A stretch of DNA of 64,000 nucleotides from an uncultured Collinsella sp. GTDB lineage: Bacteria > Actinomycetota > Coriobacteriia > Coriobacteriales > Coriobacteriaceae. Location of the stretch: the NCBI GenBank assembly GCA_959020715.1, contig CAUESV010000001.1, positions 248,001 to 312,000 of the forward strand, read 5' to 3'. Below are positions 9,250 to 17,403 of the stretch, piece by piece (positions within the stretch are counted from its first letter, which is position 1; every line of letters begins with the position of its first letter). Both the position numbers and the translations under genes were made by a program. Below the pieces are notes generated by a model. It saw only the letters and a program-made list of their open reading frames with translations. It did no database searches and was not told the DNA's origin.

Positions 9250-9960
9250 TTAGTTGTTGGGCTCGACGGTTGCGGCGGTGTCGGCCGCATCCTCGAGCTG
9301 CAAGTTCAATAGCTTCATGCCGTATTCCGGCACGTTGATATCGATGGGTTGGCCATACAGGTCACCAGGGCGCACAAAAGCGAGCACCGTCATAATGCGC
9401 GCCATGGCCTCGGGCGATTCGGTGAGCCCACGCTCAAACCAGCGCTGAATCATGCCGACCTCGGCACTCACGACGTAGGTAACGTAGTAGTCAAAGAACG
9501 TGCCCAGCGCCAGGCCCAAAATGCCCGTCTGCGCACGCGGCACCACAGCCTCACGCGCGGTGTCGATAATCCTTTTAATGAAGGCCTGGTCGCCGCCCGG
9601 ACCCAGCAGCGCACCGATTAAGTCGCGGTTGGCCGCAAGATAACGCAGCAGCTCAACCGAACCGGGCGCCGGCTCGAGCTCATCGATGTTGTGATAGAGA
9701 TCGGGCAGCTGAGCTGCAGTGATGAGCTCAATGCGCTCACGAATCTCGGCCAGCAAGCCGTCCTCGATTTGATTGATAAAGTCGGGAATATCGCGGTAGT
9801 GCGAATAGAACGTGCGGCGCGTAAGGCCGGCGCGCTCGGTGAGCGACGCGACATTAATGCGCGAAAGGTCGCCGCTTTCGGCAAGCTCGCTGGCAAGTGC
9901 CTGGCGAAGGGCGCGCTGCGAGCGAAGGGACCGGCGATCGCATTTCTCGAGCTGGGACAA
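9250..9960 (-). CDS. TetR-family transcriptional regulator
   Basis: 236 aa. The N-terminal helix-turn-helix (residues ~10-60: SLRSQRALRQALA, INVASLTERAGLTRRTFYSHY) is a clear TetR DNA-binding domain, followed by an all-helical ligand domain. The start is TTG at 9960 with AAGGAGG 5 nt upstream. It is the first gene of an operon with the giant activase 11 nt downstream. Palindromes just upstream (9983-10026) make autoregulation likely. The C-terminal tail (ADTAATVEPNN) is low-complexity. The inducer is unknown; an acyl-CoA or redox signal would fit the partner but is only a guess. Confidence 0.9.
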   Translation of the reverse strand: MSQLEKCDRRSLRSQRALRQALASELAESGDLSRINVASLTERAGLTRRTFYSHYRDIPDFINQIEDGLLAEIRERIELITAAQLPDLYHNIDELEPAPGSVELLRYLAANRDLIGALLGPGGDQAFIKRIIDTAREAVVPRAQTGILGLALGTFFDYYVTYVVSAEVGMIQRWFERGLTESPEAMARIMTVLAFVRPGDLYGQPIDINVPEYGMKLLNLQLEDAADTAATVEPNN

Positions 9961-9982
9961 GCGTCCTCCTTGTTACTCAGCC

Positions 9983-10026
9983 TGTGCGCTATTGCACAGT
10001 GCGAGTATTATTGCACACCGTGTGCA
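9983..10026 (-). promoter_or_regulatory. Putative TetR operator and promoter
   Basis: The palindrome TGCACACCGTGTGCA (10012-10026) and a looser TGTGC-N6-GCACA (9983-9998) flank a minus-strand TAATAC -10-like sequence upstream of the TetR gene. Two sites around a promoter suggest autorepression of the TetR-activase operon. Confidence 0.5.
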
Positions 10027-10049
10027 CCAACACGTAAAGGCAATATTTT

Positions 10050-10083
10050 GGATGTGACAAAGGGCAGCCCCTTTGTCACATCC
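10050..10083. repeat. Palindromic repeat, GTGACAAAGGG type, copy 1
   Basis: A near-perfect hairpin whose arms read GGATGTGACAAAGGG and CCCTTTGTCACATCC. A second copy is at 10486-10514, so the pair brackets the small toxin locus. Confidence 0.8.
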
Positions 10084-10137
10084 AGCGACCGCCTAGGTTG
10101 TGCCAGTTGTGCCTGGCTTTTGAAGCGGCAGTGCCGA

Positions 10138-10166
10138 TTGTCCAAAAAGTCATTCGTGGGTAGAAT
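10138..10166 (+). promoter_or_regulatory. Sigma-70 promoter for a candidate antisense RNA
   Basis: TTGTCC (10138-10143), a 17-bp spacer and TAGAAT (10161-10166) on the plus strand. No plus-strand gene follows. A transcript from about 10173 would run into the 3' end of the minus-strand 41-codon gene. Confidence 0.6.
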
Positions 10167-10172
10167 AGTGTC

Positions 10173-10257
10173 GACGGCAGCCCAAGTTGTAGCTGGCTGG
10201 GCAGCGCCGTTGTTTGCATTAGGGGGTCAACGCCTTAGCGGCGGCGACCCCTTCTGT
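10173..10257 (+). ncRNA. Candidate antisense (type I antitoxin) RNA
   Basis: Predicted from the promoter at 10138-10166; both ends are estimates. It overlaps the 3' end of the toxin gene (stop at 10235) and reaches a GC-rich hairpin at about 10222-10253 (GGGGTC and GACCCC arms) followed by a short T-rich run. Convergent overlap at the 3' end is the arrangement of txpA/ratA-type systems. Confidence 0.45.
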
Positions 10258-10360
10258 TGCGCTTCGAACGCTGCTTGAGTGCCTCGGAAAGGCCGACAAG
10301 CGCCGTGAAGAACGAGACCAAAGCGGTCAGAAGTCTCACGAAATCAATCAGATCGGTCAT
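10235..10360 (-). CDS. 41-aa membrane peptide, candidate type I (holin-like) toxin
   Basis: 41 aa, ATG at 10360 with GGGAGG 8 nt upstream, TAA at 10235. The sequence starts MTDLIDFVRLLTALVSFF and continues TALVGLSEALKQRSKR: one hydrophobic helix (about residues 4-24), then a strongly basic tail (NRRGRRR). Size, single membrane helix and basic tail fit holin-like type I toxins. The mRNA 3' end forms a hairpin that an antisense transcript would cover. A minus-strand TAGAAT -10 lies about 60 nt before the start, and an inverted repeat (ATACGAA-N6-TTCGTAT) overlaps its upstream region. Function is inferred from architecture; it could instead be a small regulatory membrane protein. Confidence 0.7.
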   Translation of the reverse strand: MTDLIDFVRLLTALVSFFTALVGLSEALKQRSKRNRRGRRR

Positions 10361-10447
10361 GGGCATCACCTCCCATCAGATGGAGGGCGCTGCCCGGCAC
10401 ATGGAACTGCCGTCAACGATACCGATTCTACCAGAGCCTAGTTATAT

Positions 10448-10467
10448 ATACGAATATATGTTCGTAT
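10448..10467. promoter_or_regulatory. Inverted repeat upstream of the small membrane peptide gene
   Basis: ATACGAA and TTCGTAT separated by 6 nt, near the expected -35 region of the minus-strand promoter for the 41-aa peptide. Possible operator; the protein is unknown. Confidence 0.35.
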
Positions 10468-10485
10468 TCCAAGCACACAGACCCC

Positions 10486-10514
10486 TGTGACAAAAGGGCT
10501 GTCCCTTTGTCACA
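10486..10514. repeat. Palindromic repeat, GTGACAAAGGG type, copy 2, also a terminator
   Basis: Arms TGTGACAAAAGGG and CCCTTTGTCACA. It lies directly after the stop codon of the minus-strand HAD gene (10515), so it probably ends that transcript. Confidence 0.75.
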
Positions 10515-11378
10515 TTATTCGATGACGGTGCGAGAGTTTTGCTTGTGCATGGTGGCGAGCATGTGTTTGGGGACGGCGTGGACCATGCAGCTGCCGATGG
10601 TCGCACTCGCGGCGGCCTTGGCTGCATCGCTTGCGTTTTTGGTCGCGTAGCTGTGGCGGAAACGCTTGAGCATGGCAATGTCGTTCCCGCCGTCGCCATA
10701 GACCGCGACCTCGTCCTCGGCAATACCGTAGTAGCCCGCCAGCCAGGCCACGCTCTCGCCCTTGTTGCACGCCACGTCCGTGATTTCGAACATCACCGGA
10801 TCGAACGGCGCGTTGACCACGCGGTCCGATCGCTCGGCAAGATACGCCTTAAGGTCGCGCTCCAGCTCGGGTGAGGTCACGCGACAATTGATCTTGCATA
10901 CATCGTGACGCAAGATATCGCCGATCGACTGATCGAAATACTGCTCCTCATGATACCCGCCACGTGCACGCATGCCGCGCATCACAATACGCTTGATGGG
11001 GCTGTCCTTTTTAAAGCCCGCCTGATGCATCTCGAACGAACCACTCGAGAACATGCCATCGGGCGTGGAGCAATCAAAGCAAATGTCCGGGAACGCCTTG
11101 AGCAGCTCCTCGGTAACCTGTGGGTCGATGGTCCAGGTCTTGAGCACCTCGCCATGGCTGTCGCGCACGATGGACCCATTGGAGCAGCAGGCGTCAAGCG
11201 CCAGGCCCGTAAAGCCATGCTCGCCGATCGGCAGCGTCGAACGACCGGTCGCGGGAACCACATGCAGGCCAGCCTCGGTCAGCTCGCGAATGGCACGGCG
11301 GATGGTCCCATCTGCCTCGTGCAGGGCGTTCAGCAGCGTTCCGTCTAAGTCACTCGCGAACATCTTGATCATGGGCAT
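10515..11378 (-). CDS. HAD-superfamily (Cof-type, IIB) phosphatase
   Basis: 287 aa. The catalytic DxDGT motif is at the N-terminus (FASDLDGTLL; nucleophile Asp10, acid/base Asp12). Motif II is VPATGRS, and the C-terminal GDGGNDIAMLK supplies the Mg2+-binding aspartates. The spacing and the cap domain (about 80-200) fit Cof-type IIB phosphatases of ~270 aa, which dephosphorylate sugar phosphates, FMN or pyridoxal phosphate. The substrate cannot be read from the sequence. It appears monocistronic, with a hairpin right after the stop codon. RBS AGAGAGG lies upstream of the start. Confidence 0.92.
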   Translation of the reverse strand: MPMIKMFASDLDGTLLNALHEADGTIRRAIRELTEAGLHVVPATGRSTLPIGEHGFTGLALDACCSNGSIVRDSHGEVLKTWTIDPQVTEELLKAFPDICFDCSTPDGMFSSGSFEMHQAGFKKDSPIKRIVMRGMRARGGYHEEQYFDQSIGDILRHDVCKINCRVTSPELERDLKAYLAERSDRVVNAPFDPVMFEITDVACNKGESVAWLAGYYGIAEDEVAVYGDGGNDIAMLKRFRHSYATKNASDAAKAAASATIGSCMVHAVPKHMLATMHKQNSRTVIE

Positions 11379-11499
11379 GCCTCTCTTTCGTCTGCACGAT
11401 ATTTTAGACGAGAATGAGCGCGCCCATGCAAGGGTGTTCCAACGCGCCGGGACATTCGCTTCCGCAAAGCAACGGTGCCCCAGCGCGTTAAATCAATCG

Positions 11500-12750
11500 T
11501 TACGAGCGACTTTTCAGCCGATAAAACAGCGCCGTCGTCAACGTCAGCACCGCCAACATTCCTGCGAATACAATCGCCGGAGTCCATCGATCATATGCGA
11601 GCCCGTAAACCAATTGGCCAATAGGCGTTGCGCAGGAAAGGACCGTGTAAACGACCGAAAGCACTTTTCCGCAGAGCTCAGTCGGCGCTGCCCGCTGAAC
11701 AAACGCGATGATTTCAACCGACGCAATGGCTGCCCACACCATGACCCATGCCGAGCCAGTCGCAAGCGCGACAAACGCTAATTCATCAGGACCGTTCAGT
11801 AGCGTGACAATAATCGGTACGACTCCAAAACAGATCATCGCAACATATCGACAAATGCCCTTGAAGGAAAAACGATGCGGCAAAATACCGACCAAGCCAC
11901 TGCCGACAAGACCACCTAAGCCCATAGCCACCTCAATAATCCCAACAAAGGATGACCGCATTCCGAGATGCTTTGCAACAATAACGGGAGCACCAATCGT
12001 TAACCCAACTAACGCAAGGTTCAAAATAGCCGCAAGCAAAAACACAACGAGCAATGATGCGTTTTGAAACAGGTACCGAATCGACTCACGAAAATCGTTT
12101 CGGCATGTCGTGCGAGTCGCGCCGTCTCCCATCGTTTCAGATGAGGCATTTTGCTTGAGCGCGCCCCCAAACAACAGAGCTGACATCGCAAACGCCACCG
12201 ACGCGGTTGTGCAGAGAGCATCGATGCCAAAGCACCCATAGACTGCCGTCCCGACCACAGGACCCAAGATATTGCTCACCATGGTCACCTGCGAAACCAA
12301 TGCAGTGGCCCGCTCAACCTTCTTTTCACCCGCCATGCGCACCGTCTCAATTTGGAGCATTGGCTTTAGCAGCGATTGAACGCCATATTGAACACAAAGT
12401 ATCGCTACTACGACGACCGCAAGAGGCAATGAGTGCTTCATGGGGATAGACAGCAGCGATGCAGTCATCAGAGCAATACCGAGGGCCACGAGGACCTCGC
12501 GCTGTCTTCCCCGATCCGCTAAGATCCCGCCAACCGGAGTCGCGAGCACACCTGGTATGAACGCTATCGCCGCGACGGCGCCATATAACGTTGACGAGCC
12601 ACTGCAATCGAACAAGTAAAGCGGATACGCAAAGCACAGCGCCGACAGCATCGAATACGTGCACAGTTGCGCAACAAGAAGGCCAAAAAGTCTGATAGAT
12701 CGTACTGTTTTTTGCGTCAACGAGACGCTACTCCTCCGCATTCCAGCCAT
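11500..12750 (-). CDS. MFS transporter, drug-efflux type
   Basis: About 417 aa with 12 hydrophobic segments. The MFS loop 2-3 motif appears as GGILADRGRQREVL near residue 75. It most resembles drug and macrolide efflux permeases of the MefA/enterobactin-exporter kind. The frame extends upstream to 12768, but that ATG lies inside the operator palindrome; the ATG at 12750 has AGGGGTGGG just upstream and is preferred. A TetR gene lies immediately upstream on the same strand with operator-like repeats between, so TetR-controlled efflux is the likely logic. The compound is unknown. Confidence 0.88.
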   Translation of the reverse strand: MAGMRRSSVSLTQKTVRSIRLFGLLVAQLCTYSMLSALCFAYPLYLFDCSGSSTLYGAVAAIAFIPGVLATPVGGILADRGRQREVLVALGIALMTASLLSIPMKHSLPLAVVVVAILCVQYGVQSLLKPMLQIETVRMAGEKKVERATALVSQVTMVSNILGPVVGTAVYGCFGIDALCTTASVAFAMSALLFGGALKQNASSETMGDGATRTTCRNDFRESIRYLFQNASLLVVFLLAAILNLALVGLTIGAPVIVAKHLGMRSSFVGIIEVAMGLGGLVGSGLVGILPHRFSFKGICRYVAMICFGVVPIIVTLLNGPDELAFVALATGSAWVMVWAAIASVEIIAFVQRAAPTELCGKVLSVVYTVLSCATPIGQLVYGLAYDRWTPAIVFAGMLAVLTLTTALFYRLKSRS

Positions 12751-12762
12751 AAGCCCACCCCT

Positions 12763-12845
12763 ATACATACCGTTAGTATGTATTTAATGACTTGAAAAGG
12801 GCAGCCGTAGCTACCCTCATAAATCAATTACATACCGTTGGTATC
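12763..12845 (-). promoter_or_regulatory. TetR operator pair controlling the MFS gene
   Basis: ATACATAC-CGTTA-GTATGTAT (12763-12783) is a perfect 8-bp-arm palindrome. A related half (ACATACCGTTGGTAT, 12830-12844) lies 50 nt upstream, next to the TetR stop. Both contain CATACCGTTRGTAT, a plausible binding site for the adjacent TetR. Confidence 0.65.
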
Positions 12846-12849
12846 TATA

Positions 12850-13512
12850 TTACCACCCGGCGCGTTCCCATACGTCCCAAATCTGCGCCGTTGTCTGAAG
12901 CACTTCATTACCCAAATCGAGCCCCACCGCGGCCGCCATGTGCGCCAAACATTGTGCGCGAGTGAGCATTCGCTCCTTGGACTCGAGCGGACGGAACAAT
13001 GGCAGCAGCCAAAGATTCGCCAACAACGATACGGCCTCCGCCGCTTCGTGCGGGCATTCGCACGCAATGGAGCCGTCGGCGATGCCCTCCTCGATCACTG
13101 GCAAGAGACAGCCATCGGCCGATTCGTCAAACGAGCCCTGGTACTGCATCGCCAGTAGACGCGAGCTTTTTACCGGATCCGCCGCAGGATGCATGCGTGC
13201 CCATAGCTCAATTTGCGGAACGACGGACTCGGGCGCATACAGCCGCTTGAGCTTTTGGGCTCCGGTCATATTACCGATACCAAGCATTGAGCGACGGTGC
13301 TCAACAATCGGAGCCATTGCCCGATCAAATGCGGCGTTGAAAATCTCCTCTTTGCTCTTAAAGTGATGATAGACAGCACCCTTGGTCATGCCATCGAGGC
13401 GGTCGACGATGTCTTGAATGCTCGTCCCCTCATAACCCTGTGCGCAGAATAGCTCCAGCGCCGCGTCGAGAATCTTCGCAACCGTCTCCTCGGGATATTT
13501 ATTACGACCCAT
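12850..13512 (-). CDS. TetR-family transcriptional repressor
   Basis: About 220 aa from the ATG giving MGRNKYPEETVAKILDAA; the frame extends 12 codons further upstream. The helix-turn-helix (residues ~8-55) contains CAQGYEGTSIQDIVD and KGAVYHHFKSKEEIF, a textbook TetR signature. The C-terminal ligand domain is unclassified. It sits directly upstream of an MFS exporter with two related palindromes in the gap, so it most likely represses the pump and responds to its substrate. Confidence 0.92.
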   Translation of the reverse strand: MGRNKYPEETVAKILDAALELFCAQGYEGTSIQDIVDRLDGMTKGAVYHHFKSKEEIFNAAFDRAMAPIVEHRRSMLGIGNMTGAQKLKRLYAPESVVPQIELWARMHPAADPVKSSRLLAMQYQGSFDESADGCLLPVIEEGIADGSIACECPHEAAEAVSLLANLWLLPLFRPLESKERMLTRAQCLAHMAAAVGLDLGNEVLQTTAQIWDVWERAGW

Positions 13513-13586
13513 AATCCGTCCATCCGAAACGCAAGTCTTGTGCCTCAATGCAGCATTTTAACGTTGCGGATGGTAGGTGGTCGATC

Positions 13587-13925
13587 CTACACCGCGGCGG
13601 GACCATGCTCGCCGGTACGGATGCGGATAACCTCCTCGACCGGCTCGACCCAAATCTTGCCGTCTCCAACGGCACCGGTGCGTGCGGCGTTACAGATGAT
13701 GTCGACAATGCCATCGACATGTTCATCGGCGCAGATGAGGGTGAACTGCACCTTAGGGATCGTGTTGACAAGCAACTCGTTGCCGCGCACGTATTCCTTC
13801 CAGCCATGCTGTGCGCCGCAGCCCTGCACCTGGTTGATAGTCATGCCGCGAACATCGGCAGCAAACAACGCATCTTTAAGAACCTCAAGCTTCTCAGCAC
13901 GAACAATCGCCGTAATCTTCTTCAT
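13587..13925 (-). CDS. glnK: PII signal-transduction protein (GlnK type)
   Basis: 112 aa, the usual PII length. It starts MKKITAIVRAEKLEVLKDAL and has VRGMTINQVQGCGAQHG before the T-loop and the C-terminal ATP-site region GDGKIWVEPVEEVIRIRTGE. PII trimers bind ATP/ADP and 2-oxoglutarate and block ammonium transport when nitrogen is plentiful. It lies downstream of amtB on the same strand, the classical pairing. In the T-loop (KEYVRGNELLVN) the position equal to Tyr51 of E. coli GlnB, the uridylylation site, is Leu, so control by covalent uridylylation at that residue is not expected. The intergenic gap to amtB holds a large hairpin (14034-14143). Confidence 0.95.
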   Translation of the reverse strand: MKKITAIVRAEKLEVLKDALFAADVRGMTINQVQGCGAQHGWKEYVRGNELLVNTIPKVQFTLICADEHVDGIVDIICNAARTGAVGDGKIWVEPVEEVIRIRTGEHGPAAV

Positions 13926-14033
13926 AGTGAATTCCTCTCTTCAATAAAAGAAATGAATTGTCCTTCACATGGCACGGGTTTTCCAGGTGCCGCAAACCAA
14001 CCTTGTAGATCAGATAAGTGCAACTAACAGGTC

Positions 14034-14143
14034 TTAGCAGGTTTCCCAAGTGCCGCAGATCGGCCTGAAAGAGGAGTGCCGCGTACTTAAGGTACGCAAA
14101 CGACGATTGAAGGCCGAGGTGCGGTGCTTGGGGAAGCTGCTAA
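14034..14143 (-). other. Large nested hairpin between amtB and glnK, containing the amtB stop codon
   Basis: TTAGCAG at one end pairs with CTGCTAA at the other; the minus-strand amtB stop codon lies in this stem. Further inward, imperfect arms (TTCCCCAAG with CTTGGGAA, TCGGCCT with AGGCCGA) enclose an inner hairpin GCGTAC-CTTAA-GTACGC. It could end or reduce transcription between amtB and glnK, or protect the amtB mRNA. Confidence 0.6.
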
Positions 14144-15417
14144 TCGAGTCCGGAGAACGAAGGGTAGGCGCTCTCGCCGTGTTGACTCGCATCCAAGCCC
14201 AGCGCCTCGTCGGCCTCGTCCACGCGCAGGCTGCCGTGGAACAGTGCCTTGACCACCGCGGCGATCACCAAGTCGAGCACCAGCACAATGGCGACCGTCA
14301 CCACAATGCCCAGGACCTGCGAGATGAGCAGCGACACGTCGCCCGTGTAGAACAGGCCGCCCTTACCGGTCCACGAAAGCTCCGGCACGCAAAACAGACC
14401 CGTGAGCACGCCACCCAAGATGCCGCCGATACCGTGGCAACCGAACGCGTCGAGCGCATCGTCGTAACCGAACTTGGTCTTGAGATGGCTGATGGCCAAG
14501 TAGCAGACGGGAGACACGATCAGGCCCATGACCAGCGCCGCCCATGGCTCGACAAAGCCCGCGCCCGGCGTGACCACCACGAGGCCCGCAACCAGACCGG
14601 TGCTGGCGCCCACCAGCGTGGGGCGACCGGTGTGCACGCGCTCGACGGCAAGCCACGAGACCATGCCCGCCGCGCTGGCCGTCACGGTGTTGAGGATAGC
14701 AAGCGCCGCCACGGCGTCGGCCTTGAACTCGCTGCCGCCGTTAAAGCCAAACCAGCCAAACCAAAGCAGGCCGGCGCCCAGTGCCACAAACGGCACGTTA
14801 TGCGGACGATAGCTCACCATACCAAAGCCGCGACGACGGCCGAGCATTAAGCAGAGAATCAGGCCGGTAAGACCGGACGAAATGTGTACCACGTCGCCGC
14901 CGGCAAAGTCGAGTGCGCCGATGACGTCGCCGATAAAGGAGCCATCGCCGCCCCAGACCATGTGGGCGAGCGGTGCATAGACCACGAGCAGCCAAATGCC
15001 CAGAAAGGCCGCCATAGCGCCAAACTTAACGCGACCTGCCAGGCTACCCGTGACGATAGCGGCCGTGATCATGGCGAACGCCATCTGGAAGGCGATGTTG
15101 ATAATCTCCGGGTAGACGGCGCCGTCCGACGCGGTACCCTCAGCCGCCTGCAGTACCTGGTTGAGCACCGGCAAGCACAGAAGCTGGTCAAAGCCGCCAA
15201 TAAACGGGCTGGAACCATCGCCACCGTAGGCCAGCGACCAGCCGGCGACAATCCACAGCACACCGACCAGGCCAATGGCGCCAAAGCACATAAGCATGGT
15301 GTTGATGACATTTTTGCGCCTGGACAGGCCGCCATAGAAAAACGCCAGGCCCGGTGTCATTAAAAACACGAGCATGGTGCAGATGAGCATAAACGTTGTC
15401 GATCCCGTATCGTACAT
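14140..15417 (-). CDS. amtB: Ammonium transporter AmtB
   Basis: About 425 aa from the ATG at 15417, which follows AAGGGGGAG; the frame is open 19 codons further upstream without a better site. Eleven hydrophobic segments carry Amt signatures: MTPGLAFFYGGLSRRKN near residue 25, GSLAGRVKFGAM, HISSGLTGLILCLMLGRR and FGCHGIGGILGG. Amt trimers conduct NH4+/NH3 across the membrane. The PII gene glnK follows on the same strand, and its product would gate the channel. There is no obvious nitrogen-regulator site in the ~200 nt upstream. Confidence 0.95.
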   Translation of the reverse strand: MYDTGSTTFMLICTMLVFLMTPGLAFFYGGLSRRKNVINTMLMCFGAIGLVGVLWIVAGWSLAYGGDGSSPFIGGFDQLLCLPVLNQVLQAAEGTASDGAVYPEIINIAFQMAFAMITAAIVTGSLAGRVKFGAMAAFLGIWLLVVYAPLAHMVWGGDGSFIGDVIGALDFAGGDVVHISSGLTGLILCLMLGRRRGFGMVSYRPHNVPFVALGAGLLWFGWFGFNGGSEFKADAVAALAILNTVTASAAGMVSWLAVERVHTGRPTLVGASTGLVAGLVVVTPGAGFVEPWAALVMGLIVSPVCYLAISHLKTKFGYDDALDAFGCHGIGGILGGVLTGLFCVPELSWTGKGGLFYTGDVSLLISQVLGIVVTVAIVLVLDLVIAAVVKALFHGSLRVDEADEALGLDASQHGESAYPSFSGLD

Positions 15418-15615
15418 TCGCTCCCCCTTGGTCGCATGGACGTTGTCGGCGCCCATCATGCGGCCGAGGAGCAACTGGTGTGGACCAGATACGGCGTTGT
15501 TAAACGCTGCGTTGTCGAATGGAAACGGTGCCGCAATCTTGGAAACGGCACGGCAACGGGCGCGAAACGAACGGGAAATACGCGAGCGAGAAGGGCGCGT
15601 TTGGCCCCGCTCTGG

Positions 15616-16635
15616 CTAGCCCCGGAACAGCTCGCGAGCTCGGTCGCGAAGGTCGGTGGCTCGGATGACGCCCTCGTACCGATTGATGCGCAGACGCGGG
15701 AAAGCGTTAAAGAAGCGTAGGTCGCGGCGGCTGAGTGACACGCTCGGCACCGGACGGCTCATGCGCTTGCCGGCAAGGCGACGGCTGAACGACGGACGCG
15801 GCATGCTCGGCGCGGCATCGGCCACGCGGCGGGCGGCAAGCGCTAGGCCGCGAGCACCGTCCGAGATAAACGTCGGCATCGAGGCCTTCTCGCGTAAGGC
15901 ATCGAGCGCGGCGTCGCCCAGCTCGGCCAGCCACGCGTTAACGGCACGGCTACGGATATGCGTCTGTGCCACCGAGTCAATCGTTGATTCGGGAATGCGC
16001 TCGAGCATGGAGTCAGACGCATCGGCAAGCGACTCATTGATGCGGTCGGCAAGGTCGGTGCGCACACGCTCCAGCTGATCGGACAGGCGGCGCCAGCTGG
16101 CCAACGAGCATGCCGCGTCGACCATCATCGCGACCGCAACGATAAAGGCGGACAGCCGCACAATCAGCACCGGCAGATAGCCTAGCAGCCCCAGCAATGC
16201 CGGCTCCACTAAACGGCAAATGCACAACGCACCCAGGCCAAACGCGCATGCCCAGTACAGACAGATACGTCCGTGCAGGTTAAACGGCAGGTGTGAATAG
16301 TCCCAAAAGCGAGCGCCCGTTGTTTTTTCCAGCAGCACGCCTACGCTGTACTCAATCACGCTGCATACGAGCGCTGCAGCGACAAACTGGCTCGACGCGT
16401 CAGGAATTCCGCGCAACAGCAGCCAGCAGGCAATGCCGCCCGCGCCATAGATGGGGCAACACGGTCCCAGCAAAAAGCCGCTGTTGGCAAAGCGTCCGTG
16501 GTTGAGCATGGCGCATACTGTCGACTCCCATGCCCAACCGCAAAAACCGTAGAAGGCAAACGAGAGCACCAGCGCCGAGAGCGGACAGGCGGCAAGCGTC
16601 GCGCCGTCAAATGCCATGTCGATTGCGGTCCCCAC
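15616..16635 (-). CDS. CmpB-type putative ABC permease / membrane protein (PF06541-like)
   Basis: 339 aa. The N-terminal ~190 residues have five or six hydrophobic segments with the family's pattern: FAFYGFCGWAWESTVC, NSGFLLGPCCPIYGAGG and EKTTGARFWDYSHLPFNLHGR. The remaining ~150 residues are soluble and basic, with Ser/Arg-rich stretches. Proteins of this family are called putative ABC permeases, but the transport role is unproven. The start lies 3 nt after the HD-domain gene's stop codon, so the two form an operon. Confidence 0.8.
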   Translation of the reverse strand: MGTAIDMAFDGATLAACPLSALVLSFAFYGFCGWAWESTVCAMLNHGRFANSGFLLGPCCPIYGAGGIACWLLLRGIPDASSQFVAAALVCSVIEYSVGVLLEKTTGARFWDYSHLPFNLHGRICLYWACAFGLGALCICRLVEPALLGLLGYLPVLIVRLSAFIVAVAMMVDAACSLASWRRLSDQLERVRTDLADRINESLADASDSMLERIPESTIDSVAQTHIRSRAVNAWLAELGDAALDALREKASMPTFISDGARGLALAARRVADAAPSMPRPSFSRRLAGKRMSRPVPSVSLSRRDLRFFNAFPRLRINRYEGVIRATDLRDRARELFRG

Positions 16636-16638
16636 CGT

Positions 16639-17175
16639 CTACCCTCTCCTCTTCTCGCTCGATTCTTTGCTCACGCTATCGTCCGCCCCGTCCTTGCGTG
16701 GCAGGCGGCCGGCGACCGTCTCGCGCAGAGCACACCATTTATCCGCCAGGCACACAATCCAAGCCTCACGACACGTCGGCGGCACCGGCACCAGCGGAAA
16801 CATATGGCGCACGATAATATTCCGCTCACGAGACGTCAGCTCAAAATCTTCCTCCGCACGCGCCAGGGCAAAAAATGGATGCCGAAATCCGTGCAGTCGA
16901 TGGCTCGGGTCGGGATCGTGCCAGTCATAGAGAAAGTAATCGTGCAGCAGGGCCCCGCGCAACAACGAAGCACGGTCGACCGAAATGCCGGCACGGCCCA
17001 AGCGCTCGGCAAAGGACAGGCTCGCCCGCGCTACCGAAGTCACATGTGCATAAACCGTCACGTCACCATGCTGGATAAACTCGCGCGTCAGGTCCAAGCG
17101 GCCCGCCTGGGCCAGCTGGCGGGCGGCATAGTCGACCTCGTGCGCGATTTTCTCGGCACGAACGGTATCGGACAT
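16639..17175 (-). CDS. HD-domain metal-dependent hydrolase
   Basis: About 178 aa from the ATG at 17175, which is preceded by AAGGAGG; the longer frame has no better site. HD-type metal ligands are visible in LLRGALLHDYFLYDWHD (His-Asp, residues ~70-86) and further histidines follow (RLHGFRHPFFALARAE, IIVRHMFPL, CLADKWCALRE). HD proteins hydrolyse phosphate esters or nucleotides; the substrate is unknown. It is the first gene of a two-gene unit with the CmpB-like protein and is divergent from dxs. Confidence 0.85.
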   Translation of the reverse strand: MSDTVRAEKIAHEVDYAARQLAQAGRLDLTREFIQHGDVTVYAHVTSVARASLSFAERLGRAGISVDRASLLRGALLHDYFLYDWHDPDPSHRLHGFRHPFFALARAEEDFELTSRERNIIVRHMFPLVPVPPTCREAWIVCLADKWCALRETVAGRLPRKDGADDSVSKESSEKRRG

Positions 17176-17403
17176 GCTGCCTCCTTCCAGCGACTCACGA
17201 CGACAAGCCACGGCCTGTGCACAATCGATAAAAACATCATGGAACATATCAGTATGGCATCGGACAAAACGTTTTGCCCCACCAGTTGGCGAATTACCGC
17301 GCCGCCGTCACATATCAAACGCCAAAATGTGCGAGACTGTCTTGTGCAATTGTGCCGGCCGAGGGAGTGCCGGCGCACGATTCGCATGGAGTAACCCACA
17401 ACG

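Noticed and set aside
4541..9253. 1570-codon open frame on the plus strand
   Set aside because: It is antisense to the giant activase gene, has no domain patterns, is rich in Gly/His/Val/Arg as expected from the complement of GC-rich codons, and lacks a ribosome site.
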